Program-made: the position numbers and the translations under genes
From: Candidatus Woesearchaeota archaeon
GTDB taxonomy: Archaea > Nanobdellota > Nanobdellia > Woesearchaeales > ARS49
Direction of reading: 5' to 3'
Assembly (NCBI GenBank): GCA_014729505.1
Contig: WJJS01000018.1
Location: 1 to 45,314, forward strand
DNA: 45,314 nucleotides
The notes under the pieces: model-generated
Told to the model about the DNA's origin: nothing
The model's database searches: none
The model's input: the letters and a program-made list of their open reading frames with translations, nothing else
In this document: piece after piece, positions 31,560 through 39,822 of the stretch
Layout: the number at the start of each line of letters is the position of its first letter
How positions within the stretch are numbered: the first letter of the stretch is position 1

Positions 31560-33512
31560 ATGGGGGGGCGAGTACGAAGGGCACTACAACGCATAGTACC
31601 ATACAACACCGCAATATCATGGAGCAGCGCCTTACTTACCGGCATCATCGCAGCACCCTATTTTGACTGGGATGCGCTGTTTAACGCGTCATCACTGGAT
31701 GCCGGAAGTGTACTGCGCGCTTTTGCACCGATACTAGCACCATGCGCTGCATGGGCACTACCGCGAACAACACTGTCACTGGCAGACCTCATCCTGGACA
31801 ATACTAAAGAAACAAGCGAAACAACACCCCATAGTGAACTACCCTCACTACCTACAGTACCAACACATAAAAACTATCCATTACGAACAGGACTTCTCAC
31901 AGGAGCAGGATATGCAGGATACGTAATGCTTCAGGGTACAGATCTTTCCCATGCACTGCCACCAGCAATACTGTACGCAACACTGTCCAGCTCACTGATC
32001 GGCTGCATACGCGACAGATCGCTTAGCACAATACACCTAAGTATTGCAGCAGGCGGACTAAGCTACCATGCCATCTCATCTGTTACGGATCCGCCCGCAA
32101 ATATGCTTGCCGCACTCATGGCACCTTGTGTGAGCATGTACGCAGGTCTCGGAATAGCACTATGTCGGCAACGACTAAGCAAAGAAGAAAAACAACAACT
32201 GGCTAAATTCTATGTAAACCCTTCAGAAGACAAAGAAGAACATCTTCGCGTTCTTGGATCAAGCGCCGCATGGATATACTCCATAGGAGATCTGACACAT
32301 CAACGCTACGAAAACCTTTTTACCACGTATACGAATTATCTGGAAGAACGACCAGAACATCCGGCATTTTTCTCATTTGTCCTTGGAGGCGTCACCCTTT
32401 TCTATCGGGCAATGACGTGGTTTTCACAAATACTACAACCACAACAAGCCATGCACGAAGTAGCACAGGCAGCACTCGCAGCGTATCAACGTCACGACAA
32501 TGAAGTCCCCATACGATTAGAACGAGCACGATTACTAGCACAAGCCACACAACATCCACAACTCCATGAAATCCGAGTGCTTGAAAGCATCGTCACAGGA
32601 AACTGGTCCGAGTCCCTCACCCCATTACTTGAAGAATTACCTCTTGAACCACTAGGCGCAAGCGATCACCAAGTCTACCGCGTCAGTTCAACAAAAGGCT
32701 ATCTTAGCAGCATGTTTGCCATCAAAACATCCACGCACCACGACGAACTGGAACAGGAAAAAACAACAAGTGAAAGATTTAACACAACCCATGAAGAACA
32801 CAAAGTCGTAACAAGTCTCTATCTGGGACGGCTTGCAGATTCTGAGAGAACAGCATACGTCACCCGTTTTGCAGCAGGACACACTCTAGATCAAAGTACT
32901 AACTTTGCTGATTACATACGCGTTGCGCGTTATCTCGGCGAGATACACCAAATTCTTGAAAGTAAAAGAGATGATAGAGATTACCGGGCTGTACTTGAAG
33001 AACGATTGCAGACTCACCCACTAGGAAAAGAGCTGATCAATGAATGGGACATTCTCTGGCAACATGTCAACGACAAAAAAGTGTTCGACAAGGATCCACA
33101 CGGAAAAAACTGGATACTCACTCCGGATGGTTCGATCGTCGCCCTGGACTGGCACGACAAGGGACGTACAAATCAATGCATTCAACTCGCAAAACTCACA
33201 GAACACAGCAGCATCTTTGGAAATAACATCGATCTTCGCGCACGAGTATACCGAACGTATCAAGAAGAATTTCCCGTCACAGACCTAGACACTCTTCTAC
33301 AAGGAACAATTGCATGTGCTTCGCCCGTTGCAGCAAACAGCCTTTACTTCCATGAACAAGGACGAGCAGACACTCAACTCACAAAAAACTATCTCAACAA
33401 TGCAACCAACGTACTGCGCAGTGCTCGCGAACAATTACACTGGACAGATCCTGCCTATCGCCGTATAGAAGACATCATGCATGCGCTTGCAGAAACTTTC
33501 GACCCGTCGTAG
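31560..33512 (+). CDS. Polytopic membrane protein fused to an APH-like kinase domain
   Basis: A 650-residue fusion. The first 200 residues hold about six hydrophobic segments (near 20-37, 49-66, 105-124, 132-150, 155-170, 180-200), with another near 270-290. A helical region resembling TPR-like repeats lies around 215-350. The last 290 residues have the order of an aminoglycoside-phosphotransferase/choline-kinase fold: a VYRVSSTKGYLSSMFAIK N-lobe with Lys389, the catalytic-loop form D-P-H-G-K-N (Asp512, His514, Asn517), and the metal-binding Asp530 in VALDWHDKG. All key residues are kept, so it is probably an active small-molecule or lipid-head-group kinase at the membrane. The substrate is unknown. 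The 3' end overlaps the convergent AbrB-PhoU gene by 38 bp. Confidence 0.78.
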   Translation: MGGRVRRALQRIVPYNTAISWSSALLTGIIAAPYFDWDALFNASSLDAGSVLRAFAPILAPCAAWALPRTTLSLADLILDNTKETSETTPHSELPSLPTVPTHKNYPLRTGLLTGAGYAGYVMLQGTDLSHALPPAILYATLSSSLIGCIRDRSLSTIHLSIAAGGLSYHAISSVTDPPANMLAALMAPCVSMYAGLGIALCRQRLSKEEKQQLAKFYVNPSEDKEEHLRVLGSSAAWIYSIGDLTHQRYENLFTTYTNYLEERPEHPAFFSFVLGGVTLFYRAMTWFSQILQPQQAMHEVAQAALAAYQRHDNEVPIRLERARLLAQATQHPQLHEIRVLESIVTGNWSESLTPLLEELPLEPLGASDHQVYRVSSTKGYLSSMFAIKTSTHHDELEQEKTTSERFNTTHEEHKVVTSLYLGRLADSERTAYVTRFAAGHTLDQSTNFADYIRVARYLGEIHQILESKRDDRDYRAVLEERLQTHPLGKELINEWDILWQHVNDKKVFDKDPHGKNWILTPDGSIVALDWHDKGRTNQCIQLAKLTEHSSIFGNNIDLRARVYRTYQEEFPVTDLDTLLQGTIACASPVAANSLYFHEQGRADTQLTKNYLNNATNVLRSAREQLHWTDPAYRRIEDIMHALAETFDPS

Positions 33513-34392
33513 AACCAAAACAATCATAAATACGCTGTACAACAACAAAAAGATGTGCAAGCAGCACCCTGTCAGCAGCACTGCGTGTCTCCATTTCCTT
33601 TAATTCACTTGCAAGGCCTGCGTTTTCTTTTCGCAACGCTTCCATATTATCAACACCAGCATCATAAAAATGCGCGTAATACTTACGAAGATGTTGGCCC
33701 ACTTTTTGCAATAGCCCGACGAGTTCTGCACGAGGCAAGGACTCTGCAGTATGCAAAGACAGACAAATGTCTCGAAACTCATCACCAATACTCTCCAAGA
33801 CCGAAAGAATTGTATAAAGAAACACTGTTTGTGAACCACGGCTCTGTTTATTGAGCAAACGATGACAATAATTGGTCAAGCGATTACTGGTCTTTTCCAA
33901 AGGCAATAATGACTGGAGTTCTGATAATTGCCCTTTTGCAATCATTGACGCAACAGATTCCGCAAGCGATAGTGTCACGAGAAAAGTCCGACGAACCATA
34001 CTATCAAGTTCATGAGTAAGATCACCAGACACGTTCTTGATCACCACACGTTTAGGCGTTTGTTCAACAACTTCAAAACCAATTAATTCCTCAGTACGTT
34101 TGCAGACCAGAGCAGCAAGAACAGGATCGTCATAGAGAAATTCAATCTCGTCATAACCTACCTTGTGCAGCACGGAAACAATGCTTTTAACAAAACCTTC
34201 TGTAAGACCGGAAATATCAACAGAAATACTCTCAGGCACTTCAATAGCACCGTCAGTGGAAATCACAAGCGCATTATGCTTTTCCTCGACGCGCAACTCA
34301 TCACTTTTTTGTACACCATACTTTTTAACCCAGGTGGACGGCAAACTCACTACAAACGTTTTCTCTGCCAGCTGAATGACTTTGCGCTTCAT
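33475..34392 (-). CDS. AbrB-PhoU type phosphate-uptake regulator
   Basis: A 305-residue protein. The N-terminal SpoVT/AbrB DNA-binding barrel (residues 1-45) reads KRKVIQLAEKTFVVSLPSTW and 'VKKYGVQKSDELRVEEK'. After a linker come helices of a PhoU-like four-helix bundle, 'RRTFLVTLSLAESVASMIAK' and LHKVGYDEIEF on one side, then 'LLQKVGQHLRKYYAHFYD'. Archaeal proteins of this layout are annotated as regulators of phosphate transport. No Pst transport genes are in the window. A TATA box (34416-34423) lies 27 nt before the ATG. Confidence 0.9.
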   Translation of the reverse strand: MKRKVIQLAEKTFVVSLPSTWVKKYGVQKSDELRVEEKHNALVISTDGAIEVPESISVDISGLTEGFVKSIVSVLHKVGYDEIEFLYDDPVLAALVCKRTEELIGFEVVEQTPKRVVIKNVSGDLTHELDSMVRRTFLVTLSLAESVASMIAKGQLSELQSLLPLEKTSNRLTNYCHRLLNKQSRGSQTVFLYTILSVLESIGDEFRDICLSLHTAESLPRAELVGLLQKVGQHLRKYYAHFYDAGVDNMEALRKENAGLASELKEMETRSAADRVLLAHLFVVVQRIYDCFGSTTGRKFLQAHA

Positions 34393-34415
34393 GACAATTA
34401 TCGTGCATTCATGAC

Positions 34416-34423
34416 TTTTAAAT
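34416..34423 (-). promoter_or_regulatory. TATA box of the AbrB-PhoU gene
   Basis: TTTTAAAT on the plus strand is centred 27 nt before the ATG at 34392. The divergent box at 34436-34444 lies only about 20 bp away, so the two promoters may compete. Confidence 0.5.
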
Positions 34424-34435
34424 GTAGTGCGAAAC

Positions 34436-34444
34436 GCTTATAAC
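34436..34444 (+). promoter_or_regulatory. TATA box of the triple-HTH gene
   Basis: GCTTATAAC is centred 26 nt before the ATG at 34466. This supports that start over the ATG at 34427, which lies upstream of the box. Confidence 0.5.
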
Positions 34445-34465
34445 ACACAACACGCAGGCACGATC

Positions 34466-35638
34466 ATGCGAGACGACAGACCACATTATCGCGCAGTCAA
34501 GCCACGACTCCTACAAGTAGCACACACCCATTTTGTTGATGATGATAACCTAGTCGAGTACCTCAGCGCATGGTGGCACAACGATGCAAGCGAAACAGTC
34601 AAAGGACTGCGACAAGGATATTTTCAGCGACGACTCATCCAAATGGGCGGACGTTACTTCAAACCCTTCTGCGAACATTCACAATCAGAAAATATTCTGC
34701 GGGATTATCTTTCAGCACTAGGAATTACCAGTACAAATGCAGATCAAGTACTTACAGGCATGGAAAAAATTTGGCCACATATCTGGCAACAATCATCATC
34801 TCTGCCACCACATCCCGCACTCGAACACAGAACATGGCAAGAACCGGAACTGCCAGATCAGGAACTCATCAAAAAACGATTGCGCAAGGCCCGTCATAGC
34901 CGCAACATCTCACGAAAGCAATTAGGAGATCATCTGAGCGAACACTCCAATTATTGCGGACAGAGCTTTTGCGATGGACTTGAAAAAGGAACCATTCTGG
35001 AAGGTCTTCGAACAGCGCATACCCGACGATTACCACGCAGTTTCGAACCCTGTATCGGACTATATGAAGAACGAATAGCAGACTATCTTGGCGCATTAGG
35101 ACTCTCAAAACAGGCATATGAGTTACTTGAAGGGATCAATCAGTTACAACCACAATTTCTATTTCTGCATTCAGACATACCCCTTTACAGCAGTCAACGC
35201 CGACAGAGACAACCGACAATCGCGCAACCATATACAGAAGCACAACTGCACGCAAAAAAACTCAAAGAACAACGAAAAGCACGACCACATTCAAGTACCG
35301 CCATACGTGCACAACAATTACTCATTAACGCAAGAGAATCAAAAGGTCTTAGTACCAGAGAAGCAGGAACTCTTATTTGCGAACAAGTACAACTCACCGT
35401 TAAAACGGCTACAAAATACGTTGAAAGCCTCGAAAAAGATCACGTCTTTGATGATATGTCCCGAGCGCACAGACGACGACAACGAGGAAAAGACTGCACA
35501 CATCTGGACATGCACCAAGAACGCATCGCAGTACTCCTAACAGTATATGAACGATTAGACCTGGCAGGAGAACTCGAAAGAATTGTTCAAACAATACAGC
35601 CAGGATTTGATCTTCCAAAAGACATAATCATTAAATAA
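34466..35638 (+). CDS. Protein of three repeated XRE-like HTH units, unknown family
   Basis: A 390-residue basic protein built from three collinear units of about 105-115 residues (about 10-120, 135-245, 285-390). Each unit has an XRE/Cro-like helix-turn-helix (for example 'RLRKARHSRNISRKQLGDHL' and ARESKGLSTREAGTLICEQV), a LE.G/D signature after it (GLEKGTILEGL, SLEKDHVFDDM), and then a helical block with Y/H-E-E/Q-RIA..L.ALG and GI.Q(L/I)QP.F. Unit 1 is the most diverged and may have lost DNA contacts. The next gene is one more unit of the same kind. DNA binding is inferred from the HTH; targets are unknown. The start at 34466 is chosen from promoter spacing. Confidence 0.75.
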   Translation: MRDDRPHYRAVKPRLLQVAHTHFVDDDNLVEYLSAWWHNDASETVKGLRQGYFQRRLIQMGGRYFKPFCEHSQSENILRDYLSALGITSTNADQVLTGMEKIWPHIWQQSSSLPPHPALEHRTWQEPELPDQELIKKRLRKARHSRNISRKQLGDHLSEHSNYCGQSFCDGLEKGTILEGLRTAHTRRLPRSFEPCIGLYEERIADYLGALGLSKQAYELLEGINQLQPQFLFLHSDIPLYSSQRRQRQPTIAQPYTEAQLHAKKLKEQRKARPHSSTAIRAQQLLINARESKGLSTREAGTLICEQVQLTVKTATKYVESLEKDHVFDDMSRAHRRRQRGKDCTHLDMHQERIAVLLTVYERLDLAGELERIVQTIQPGFDLPKDIIIK

Positions 35639-35659
35639 TCATCACACGGTATTCACGAT

Positions 35660-36157
35660 ATGACTCACGACCTCTGCTACGATATTGCACGACGCATTAC
35701 AGAAGCACGAGAAGAACAAACAGGAATAACACAGGAACGACTGGGATGCTATCTGTCATCATTTTGGAACATACAACCACGAGGAGCTGAAGATTACGTG
35801 TATCGCGTCGAACAAGGAACCATCATCATACGGCTTGCCAGAGTATACGAAGAACAACGCAACGGACACCACATGCTGCAATGGCACGAACAACGCATAG
35901 CAGACATGTTCAACGCACTGGGAATAAGACCTGAAGATCGCAAACACATCATGCAAGGCATCGAACAAATACAACCACACTGGCAATACCGCCCGTCAAC
36001 CATTCCCTTATACGTACCTCCCGAACAAGTAACACTTCCACCTCGCTATGCACGACTCGTCAAGAATCTGCAAGAACTAGGAGCACGGTATCCAGAACGA
36101 CTCGAACGCATAGAACAAGACATACTCGACGCAGTCACAGAACTAAGCTGGACATAA
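35660..36157 (+). CDS. Single-unit XRE-like HTH protein, relative of the preceding gene
   Basis: A 165-residue protein. Residues 1-117 form one copy of the repeat found three times in the preceding gene: 'IARRITEAREEQTGITQERL' HTH, YRVEQGTIIIRLARVYEEQ, 'WHEQRIADMFNALGI', MQGIEQIQPHW and STIPLYVP, the last matching DIPLY in the neighbour's second unit. A C-terminal helix pair (about 125-165) follows. A weak A/T box at 35629-35637 could give it its own promoter, but read-through is also likely with only 21 bp between the genes. Probable DNA-binding partner of the larger protein. Confidence 0.75.
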   Translation: MTHDLCYDIARRITEAREEQTGITQERLGCYLSSFWNIQPRGAEDYVYRVEQGTIIIRLARVYEEQRNGHHMLQWHEQRIADMFNALGIRPEDRKHIMQGIEQIQPHWQYRPSTIPLYVPPEQVTLPPRYARLVKNLQELGARYPERLERIEQDILDAVTELSWT

Positions 36158-36162
36158 AACGA

Positions 36163-36420
36163 CTAAAATTCTTTAATCACACACCCAATTGCTCTTGACT
36201 CTACAGCCACACGAACAACCGTACCATCCTTAAAATGCAGATACGTATACCACTGAAATGAATGAGCTCCAGGACCCAATGCTTCTTTATATATCCATAC
36301 AGTACCTTTCCTTTTGGCAGGCTCGCCCGCAATATCGAGCACCTGCTGTTTGGTCTTTCCAAGAAATCGCTCAGCTTCCTGCTGATAACGAGACCGTTGA
36401 ACATCCTTTTTTGGGGGCAT
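36163..36420 (-). CDS. Small BamE/SmpA-like protein without signal peptide
   Basis: An 85-residue protein with the pattern of the bacterial BamE/SmpA-OmlA fold: 'FLGKTKQQVLDIAGEPAKRK' (a G.t..eV....G.P helix), then a VWIYKE strand, a variable loop, and YLHFKDGTVVRVAV (a strand ending in F.dG.v..v). No lipobox or signal is present, and the N-terminus is basic (PPKKDVQRSRYQQE), so it should be cytoplasmic. BamE belongs to bacterial outer-membrane assembly, which archaea lack, so only the fold is suggested, not the role. It is convergent with the HTH gene (5-bp gap) and has its own TATA box at 36445-36454. Confidence 0.7.
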   Translation of the reverse strand: MPPKKDVQRSRYQQEAERFLGKTKQQVLDIAGEPAKRKGTVWIYKEALGPGAHSFQWYTYLHFKDGTVVRVAVESRAIGCVIKEF

Positions 36421-36444
36421 AACACATCAGACACGCGAAGAACA

Positions 36445-36454
36445 CATAAAAGTT
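36445..36454 (-). promoter_or_regulatory. TATA box of the BamE-like gene
   Basis: CATAAAAGTT on the plus strand is centred about 29 nt before the ATG at 36420. Confidence 0.45.
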
Positions 36455-36488
36455 ATGAAATAGTGGCTTTCAGTGATTTCAACGAAAC

Positions 36489-36498
36489 CTTTATAAAC
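36489..36498 (+). promoter_or_regulatory. Promoter of the rps13-rpoN operon
   Basis: CTTTATAAAC, preceded by a GAAAC purine stretch, lies about 84 nt before the rps13 ATG, implying a leader of about 55-60 nt (near 36520-36576). This is one of the few genes here with a real leader. I saw no convincing Shine-Dalgarno or hairpin in it. Confidence 0.55.
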
Positions 36499-36576
36499 CA
36501 GCGGTCGGCTCACACAGCATAGCCCGAGTCGAATGGCGCGTTTAGGGTTGAAGCGTTATTCTAAGGGAACGTATAC

Positions 36577-37044
36577 ATGGCTGAAAAACATCTTATTCGA
36601 ATAGCACAAACGGACATCGTCGGTTCGAAAAATGTTCTCTACGGACTGACAAGAATAAAAGGCGTTGGAAAAATGTTTTCAAACGCGCTTTGCAAGGTCA
36701 CTGGTGTAGAACCAACAAAAAAAATAGGAACCTTAAGTGAAGCAGACGTAAAAAAGATCACAGACACTCTCGCAGATCCCATCAAGGCAGGCATTCCTCG
36801 CTGGATGGTCAACAGACAACGGGATCGCGACACCGGCAACAATCTGCACTTTAACGGCACCAAACTCAAACTTCTCGTCGATGATGATATTAAACGACTC
36901 AAGAAAATAAAGTGTTATCGAGGAATCAGGCACATGTTTGGACTGCCAAGCCGCGGGCAGCGTACAAGAAGCAACTTTAGACGAAACAAAGGAAAAACAA
37001 GCCTTGGTGTAAAAACAAAGGGTAAAACAAGAGGTAGAGTCTGA
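36577..37044 (+). CDS. rps13: 30S ribosomal protein S13
   Basis: A 155-residue S13 of the archaeal/eukaryotic (uS13) form, sitting at the head of the small subunit and touching the P-site tRNA. Visible landmarks are 'NVLYGLTRIKGVGKMFSNAL' (helix-two-turn-helix), GIPRWMVNRQRDRDTGNN, 'CYRGIRHMFGLPSRGQRTR' and a basic tail, GKTRGRV. First gene of the operon; its TGA shares a base with the rps4 ATG (TGATG). Confidence 0.97.
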   Translation: MAEKHLIRIAQTDIVGSKNVLYGLTRIKGVGKMFSNALCKVTGVEPTKKIGTLSEADVKKITDTLADPIKAGIPRWMVNRQRDRDTGNNLHFNGTKLKLLVDDDIKRLKKIKCYRGIRHMFGLPSRGQRTRSNFRRNKGKTSLGVKTKGKTRGRV

Positions 37045-37775
37045 TGGGAGATCCACGACGAATCCGACGAAAATTCTTACGGCCCGGACATCCCTGGCAG
37101 AAAGAACGCATAGAACAAGAAAAAATGCTTCTTCGCGAGTTTGGACTTCGTCGAAAAAACGAGATCTGGAAACATCAAACAACACTGAAGAAATTCGCAG
37201 GTCAAGCAAAAAAACTGATTGCCGCTCGAGGAGCGCAGGCAGAAACAGAAAAACGACAACTCATGACAAAACTCGCAAGTCTGGGACTGCTTGAGCAAGA
37301 AGCAGATCTTGATGACGTACTAAGTCTTGATATCAGAGACATTCTCAGCAGACGATTACAAACACAAGTTGTTGAAAAAGGACTTGCCCGCACACACAAA
37401 CAAGCACGACAATTCATCACACACCGCCATATACAGGTAGGAGATACGATCGTAACATCGCCATCACACCTCATCAGAATATCCCAGGAGAACTCTATAA
37501 GTTTCATACCAAGAAGCGCACTTGCAAATGACGATCATCCTGAACGGGCACCACCTGCAAAAGAAACACCCACAGTAGAAAAGGACATAGAGAAAGTCGA
37601 AAAGGAAGCAAAGAAGAAGGTTGCTAAAAAAGAAGAGAAACCAAAAAAAGAAGAAAAGACAAAAGAAAATAAGGAAGAACCCGTCAGCGAAAAGAAGAAA
37701 ACAGAACCGTCACAAGAAAAAAAGGAAGAAAAATCTGACGAGAAAAAGGAAAAAGCCAGCGAGGATAAGCAATGA
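37044..37775 (+). CDS. rps4: 30S ribosomal protein S4 with long Lys/Glu tail
   Basis: Small-subunit assembly protein. The core (residues 1-160) is normal archaeal S4: [19 protein letters not shown], '[20 protein letters not shown]', and the S4 RNA-binding domain ('[20 protein letters not shown]', [17 protein letters not shown]). After about residue 162 comes an 82-residue tail of almost pure Lys, Glu, Ala and Ser ([17 protein letters not shown] and similar), predicted disordered. Common archaeal S4 is about 170-180 residues, so the tail is an addition. It overlaps rps11 by ATGA. Confidence 0.96.
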   Translation: MGDPRRIRRKFLRPGHPWQKERIEQEKMLLREFGLRRKNEIWKHQTTLKKFAGQAKKLIAARGAQAETEKRQLMTKLASLGLLEQEADLDDVLSLDIRDILSRRLQTQVVEKGLARTHKQARQFITHRHIQVGDTIVTSPSHLIRISQENSISFIPRSALANDDHPERAPPAKETPTVEKDIEKVEKEAKKKVAKKEEKPKKEEKTKENKEEPVSEKKKTEPSQEKKEEKSDEKKEKASEDKQ

Positions 37776-38167
37776 AAAGAACAATGCGATGGGGAATCTG
37801 TCATATCTACGCTAGCTATAATGATACTATTATTCACATTACAGACATTACCGGATCACAAACACTCGGCATTGTAAGCGGCGGCATGGTTGTTAAAAGC
37901 CACCGACAAGAAAGCTCGCCGACAACCGCGATGACCGCTGCAAAACGATTAGCTGAAATCGCACGAGATAAAGGAATCAATGGCGTACACGTACGCATCA
38001 GAGGACCTGGAGGTCATAACGGACCCACAAATCCAGGACCTGGCGCACAAGCAGCAGTACGAGCACTTTCACGCTCAGGCATTCGCATAGGACAAATCGA
38101 TGACGTCACACCAATACCGCACGGCGGGTGTCGAAAGAAAGGCGGAAAACGAGGTCGAAGACCATGA
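37772..38167 (+). CDS. rps11: 30S ribosomal protein S11
   Basis: A 131-residue S11 (uS11) of the small-subunit platform. It shows [20 protein letters not shown], '[20 protein letters not shown]' and [20 protein letters not shown], and ends in [18 protein letters not shown], all standard. The start overlaps the rps4 stop and its stop overlaps the rpoD start (ATGA in both cases). Confidence 0.98.
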   Translation: MKRTMRWGICHIYASYNDTIIHITDITGSQTLGIVSGGMVVKSHRQESSPTTAMTAAKRLAEIARDKGINGVHVRIRGPGGHNGPTNPGPGAQAAVRALSRSGIRIGQIDDVTPIPHGGCRKKGGKRGRRP

Positions 38168-38943
38168 CACAATTCGAGCTACTGGATAAAGACAAAACAA
38201 CTGGACGCTACACGTTCTTACTCAAGAACAGCACACCAGCAATGGCTAACGCGATCCGACGAGCTTGTCGAGAACTCGTACCAACCATGGCAGTGGATAC
38301 TGTCGAATTTGCAAAAAATTCAGGAGCACTCTATGACGAAATGGTCGCACACCGAATAGGACTTATCCCGCTCTCGACCGATTTGAAAAGCTACAACGAA
38401 CAGCATAAATGCAAATGCGAAGGAGAGGGATGCCAAAGCTGTACATTAAAGCTCACACTCAAAGAAAAAGGACCTGGCACGGTCATGAGTGATGCACTCA
38501 AAAGTGCAGATCCAAAAGTCATTCCCGTGCACGGCAATATGCCCATTACAAAATTGCTCAAAGGACAAGAACTACAGCTCGTCGCCACCGCACGATTAGG
38601 GACAGGAAAGGAGCACGCCAAGTTCAGTCCTGGACTTGTCTGGTACACGTACAAGGCAAGCATCAAAGTCAATAATAACCATCCTCAATTTGAAGAGTAC
38701 AAAGACAAATTCCCGCCACGAGCTTTCAAAGGAGGAAAGCTTGATGCAAGCTTAATCGAAAAGCACAATCTTTTCGAAGCGTGCGACGGAATCAACAAAG
38801 ACATAGCCGAAGTGACCTATGATGAAAAGAACTTCATCTTTCACGTCGAGCCATGGGGACAACTCAGTCCAAAAGACATCCTGCGCACAGCCATAGACAA
38901 AATCGGCGATCAACTCTCCGAGGTACAAGAACACCTTGCATAA
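38164..38943 (+). CDS. rpoD: DNA-directed RNA polymerase subunit D
   Basis: A 259-residue assembly subunit of archaeal RNA polymerase (alpha/Rpb3 homologue) that dimerises with subunit [21 protein letters not shown] starts the dimerisation domain, and '[20 protein letters not shown]' is the characteristic motif. [12 protein letters not shown] loop replaces the metal-binding loop region. No ferredoxin-like 4Fe-4S insert is present. The ATG at 38164 is used because it overlaps the rps11 stop and matches where family homology begins; the frame is open to 38128. The stop is one base before tRNA-Leu. Confidence 0.96.
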   Translation: MTQFELLDKDKTTGRYTFLLKNSTPAMANAIRRACRELVPTMAVDTVEFAKNSGALYDEMVAHRIGLIPLSTDLKSYNEQHKCKCEGEGCQSCTLKLTLKEKGPGTVMSDALKSADPKVIPVHGNMPITKLLKGQELQLVATARLGTGKEHAKFSPGLVWYTYKASIKVNNNHPQFEEYKDKFPPRAFKGGKLDASLIEKHNLFEACDGINKDIAEVTYDEKNFIFHVEPWGQLSPKDILRTAIDKIGDQLSEVQEHLA

Positions 38944-38944
38944 T

Positions 38945-39030
38945 GCGGGGGTGGCAGAGTCTGGTCAAATGCGCTAGGTTGAGGGCCTAGTCCCTTAGTG
39001 GGTGCGAGGGTTCGAATCCCTTCCTCCGCA
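38945..39030 (+). tRNA. tRNA-Leu (anticodon GAG)
   Basis: An 86-nt class II tRNA. The acceptor stem GCGGGGG pairs with CCTCCGC (one G-U), followed by discriminator A at 39030; CCA is not encoded. The anticodon stem CTAGG/CCTAG encloses the loop TTGAGGG, giving anticodon GAG (Leu codons CUC/CUU). A long variable arm (CCC...GGG) and the T-loop TTCGAAT complete the fold. No intron is seen. It lies one base after the rpoD stop and 13 bases before the rpl18e start, so it must be cut from the operon transcript or made from its own unseen promoter. Confidence 0.95.
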
Positions 39031-39043
39031 TCGATCACCGAAC

Positions 39044-39397
39044 ATGACAAACACACCAAACGTCCACCTGAGATACCTCATCTCAGAGCTGAAAAAGGAA
39101 GCAAGCGTACAGCAAAGCGCCCTTTGGAAGCGCGTGGCAACGGACCTTGAAAAACCAACACGCCAACGACGCGTGGTCAACATCTCGCGACTAAACAGAA
39201 GTACGAAACCAAAAGAAATAGTCATCGTACCCGGAAAAGTCCTTGGTAGCGGAGCACTCGATCACGAAGTAACCGTCGCAGCATGGGATTTTAGCGCATC
39301 AGCACGTAAAAGTATCAGCGAAAAAGGAAAGGCACTCACTATTCACGATCTACTCAAACTCGAACCAAAAGGAAAAAATATCAGAATCATAGGATAA
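39044..39397 (+). CDS. rpl18e: 50S ribosomal protein L18e
   Basis: A 117-residue L18e (eL18), an archaeal/eukaryotic large-subunit protein related to L15. Diagnostic blocks are 'SALWKRVATDLEKPTRQRRV', VNISRLNRSTKPKEIVIVPG, KVLGSGALDHEVTVAAWDFS and a 'KGKNIRIIG' end. The ATG at 39044 is chosen because homology begins there; the earlier in-frame ATG at 39002 lies inside the tRNA. It overlaps rpl13 as TAATG. Confidence 0.97.
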   Translation: MTNTPNVHLRYLISELKKEASVQQSALWKRVATDLEKPTRQRRVVNISRLNRSTKPKEIVIVPGKVLGSGALDHEVTVAAWDFSASARKSISEKGKALTIHDLLKLEPKGKNIRIIG

Positions 39398-39822
39398 TGA
39401 AAGAACTCATCATAGACGCGGATAAGGCAATCGTTGGCCGTATGGCGACATTCGTAGCTAAGCAAGCACTCTTAGGTCGAAAAGTCAGCGTGATCAACTG
39501 CGAAAAAGCAATTATCAGCGGCAAACCAACACAAGTCATTGCACGCTATCGACAACGACGAGATAAAGGAACGCCTTTTAAAGGACCGTTCCCCTCGAGA
39601 TTACCAGATCGATTTGTACGACGAATTATCAGAGGTATGCTACCATACAAACAAGGTAGAGGAAAAGAAGCGTTTAAGAACATCATGTGCTATCTAGGAA
39701 CACCAGAACAGTTTAAAGACAAAAAAACAGTCAAAGTGGACTATGCACGTTTTGAACAATCACGATTACTCAATTACGTCACCGTTTACGACGTATGCAA
39801 AGCATTAGGAGCAAAAGTATGA
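39397..39822 (+). CDS. rpl13: 50S ribosomal protein L13
   Basis: A 141-residue L13 (uL13). 'IIDADKAIVGRMATFVAKQA', LLGRKVSVINCEKAIISG, 'RYRQRRDKGTPFKGPFPSRL', PDRFVRRIIRGMLPYKQGRG and a conserved 'GTPEQFKDKKTVKV' segment are all present. Overlaps: TAATG with rpl18e, ATGA with rps9. Confidence 0.97.
   Translation: MKELIIDADKAIVGRMATFVAKQALLGRKVSVINCEKAIISGKPTQVIARYRQRRDKGTPFKGPFPSRLPDRFVRRIIRGMLPYKQGRGKEAFKNIMCYLGTPEQFKDKKTVKVDYARFEQSRLLNYVTVYDVCKALGAKV

Noticed and set aside
36733-37209. 158-codon minus-strand frame spanning rps13 and rps4
   Set aside because: Opposite strand of two certain ribosomal protein genes; no promoter or homology.
38128-38163. Upstream in-frame extension of rpoD
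   Set aside because: The extra 12 codons ([12 protein letters not shown]) lie inside rps11 and are not part of the family; the ATG at 38164 overlaps the rps11 stop in the operon's usual way.
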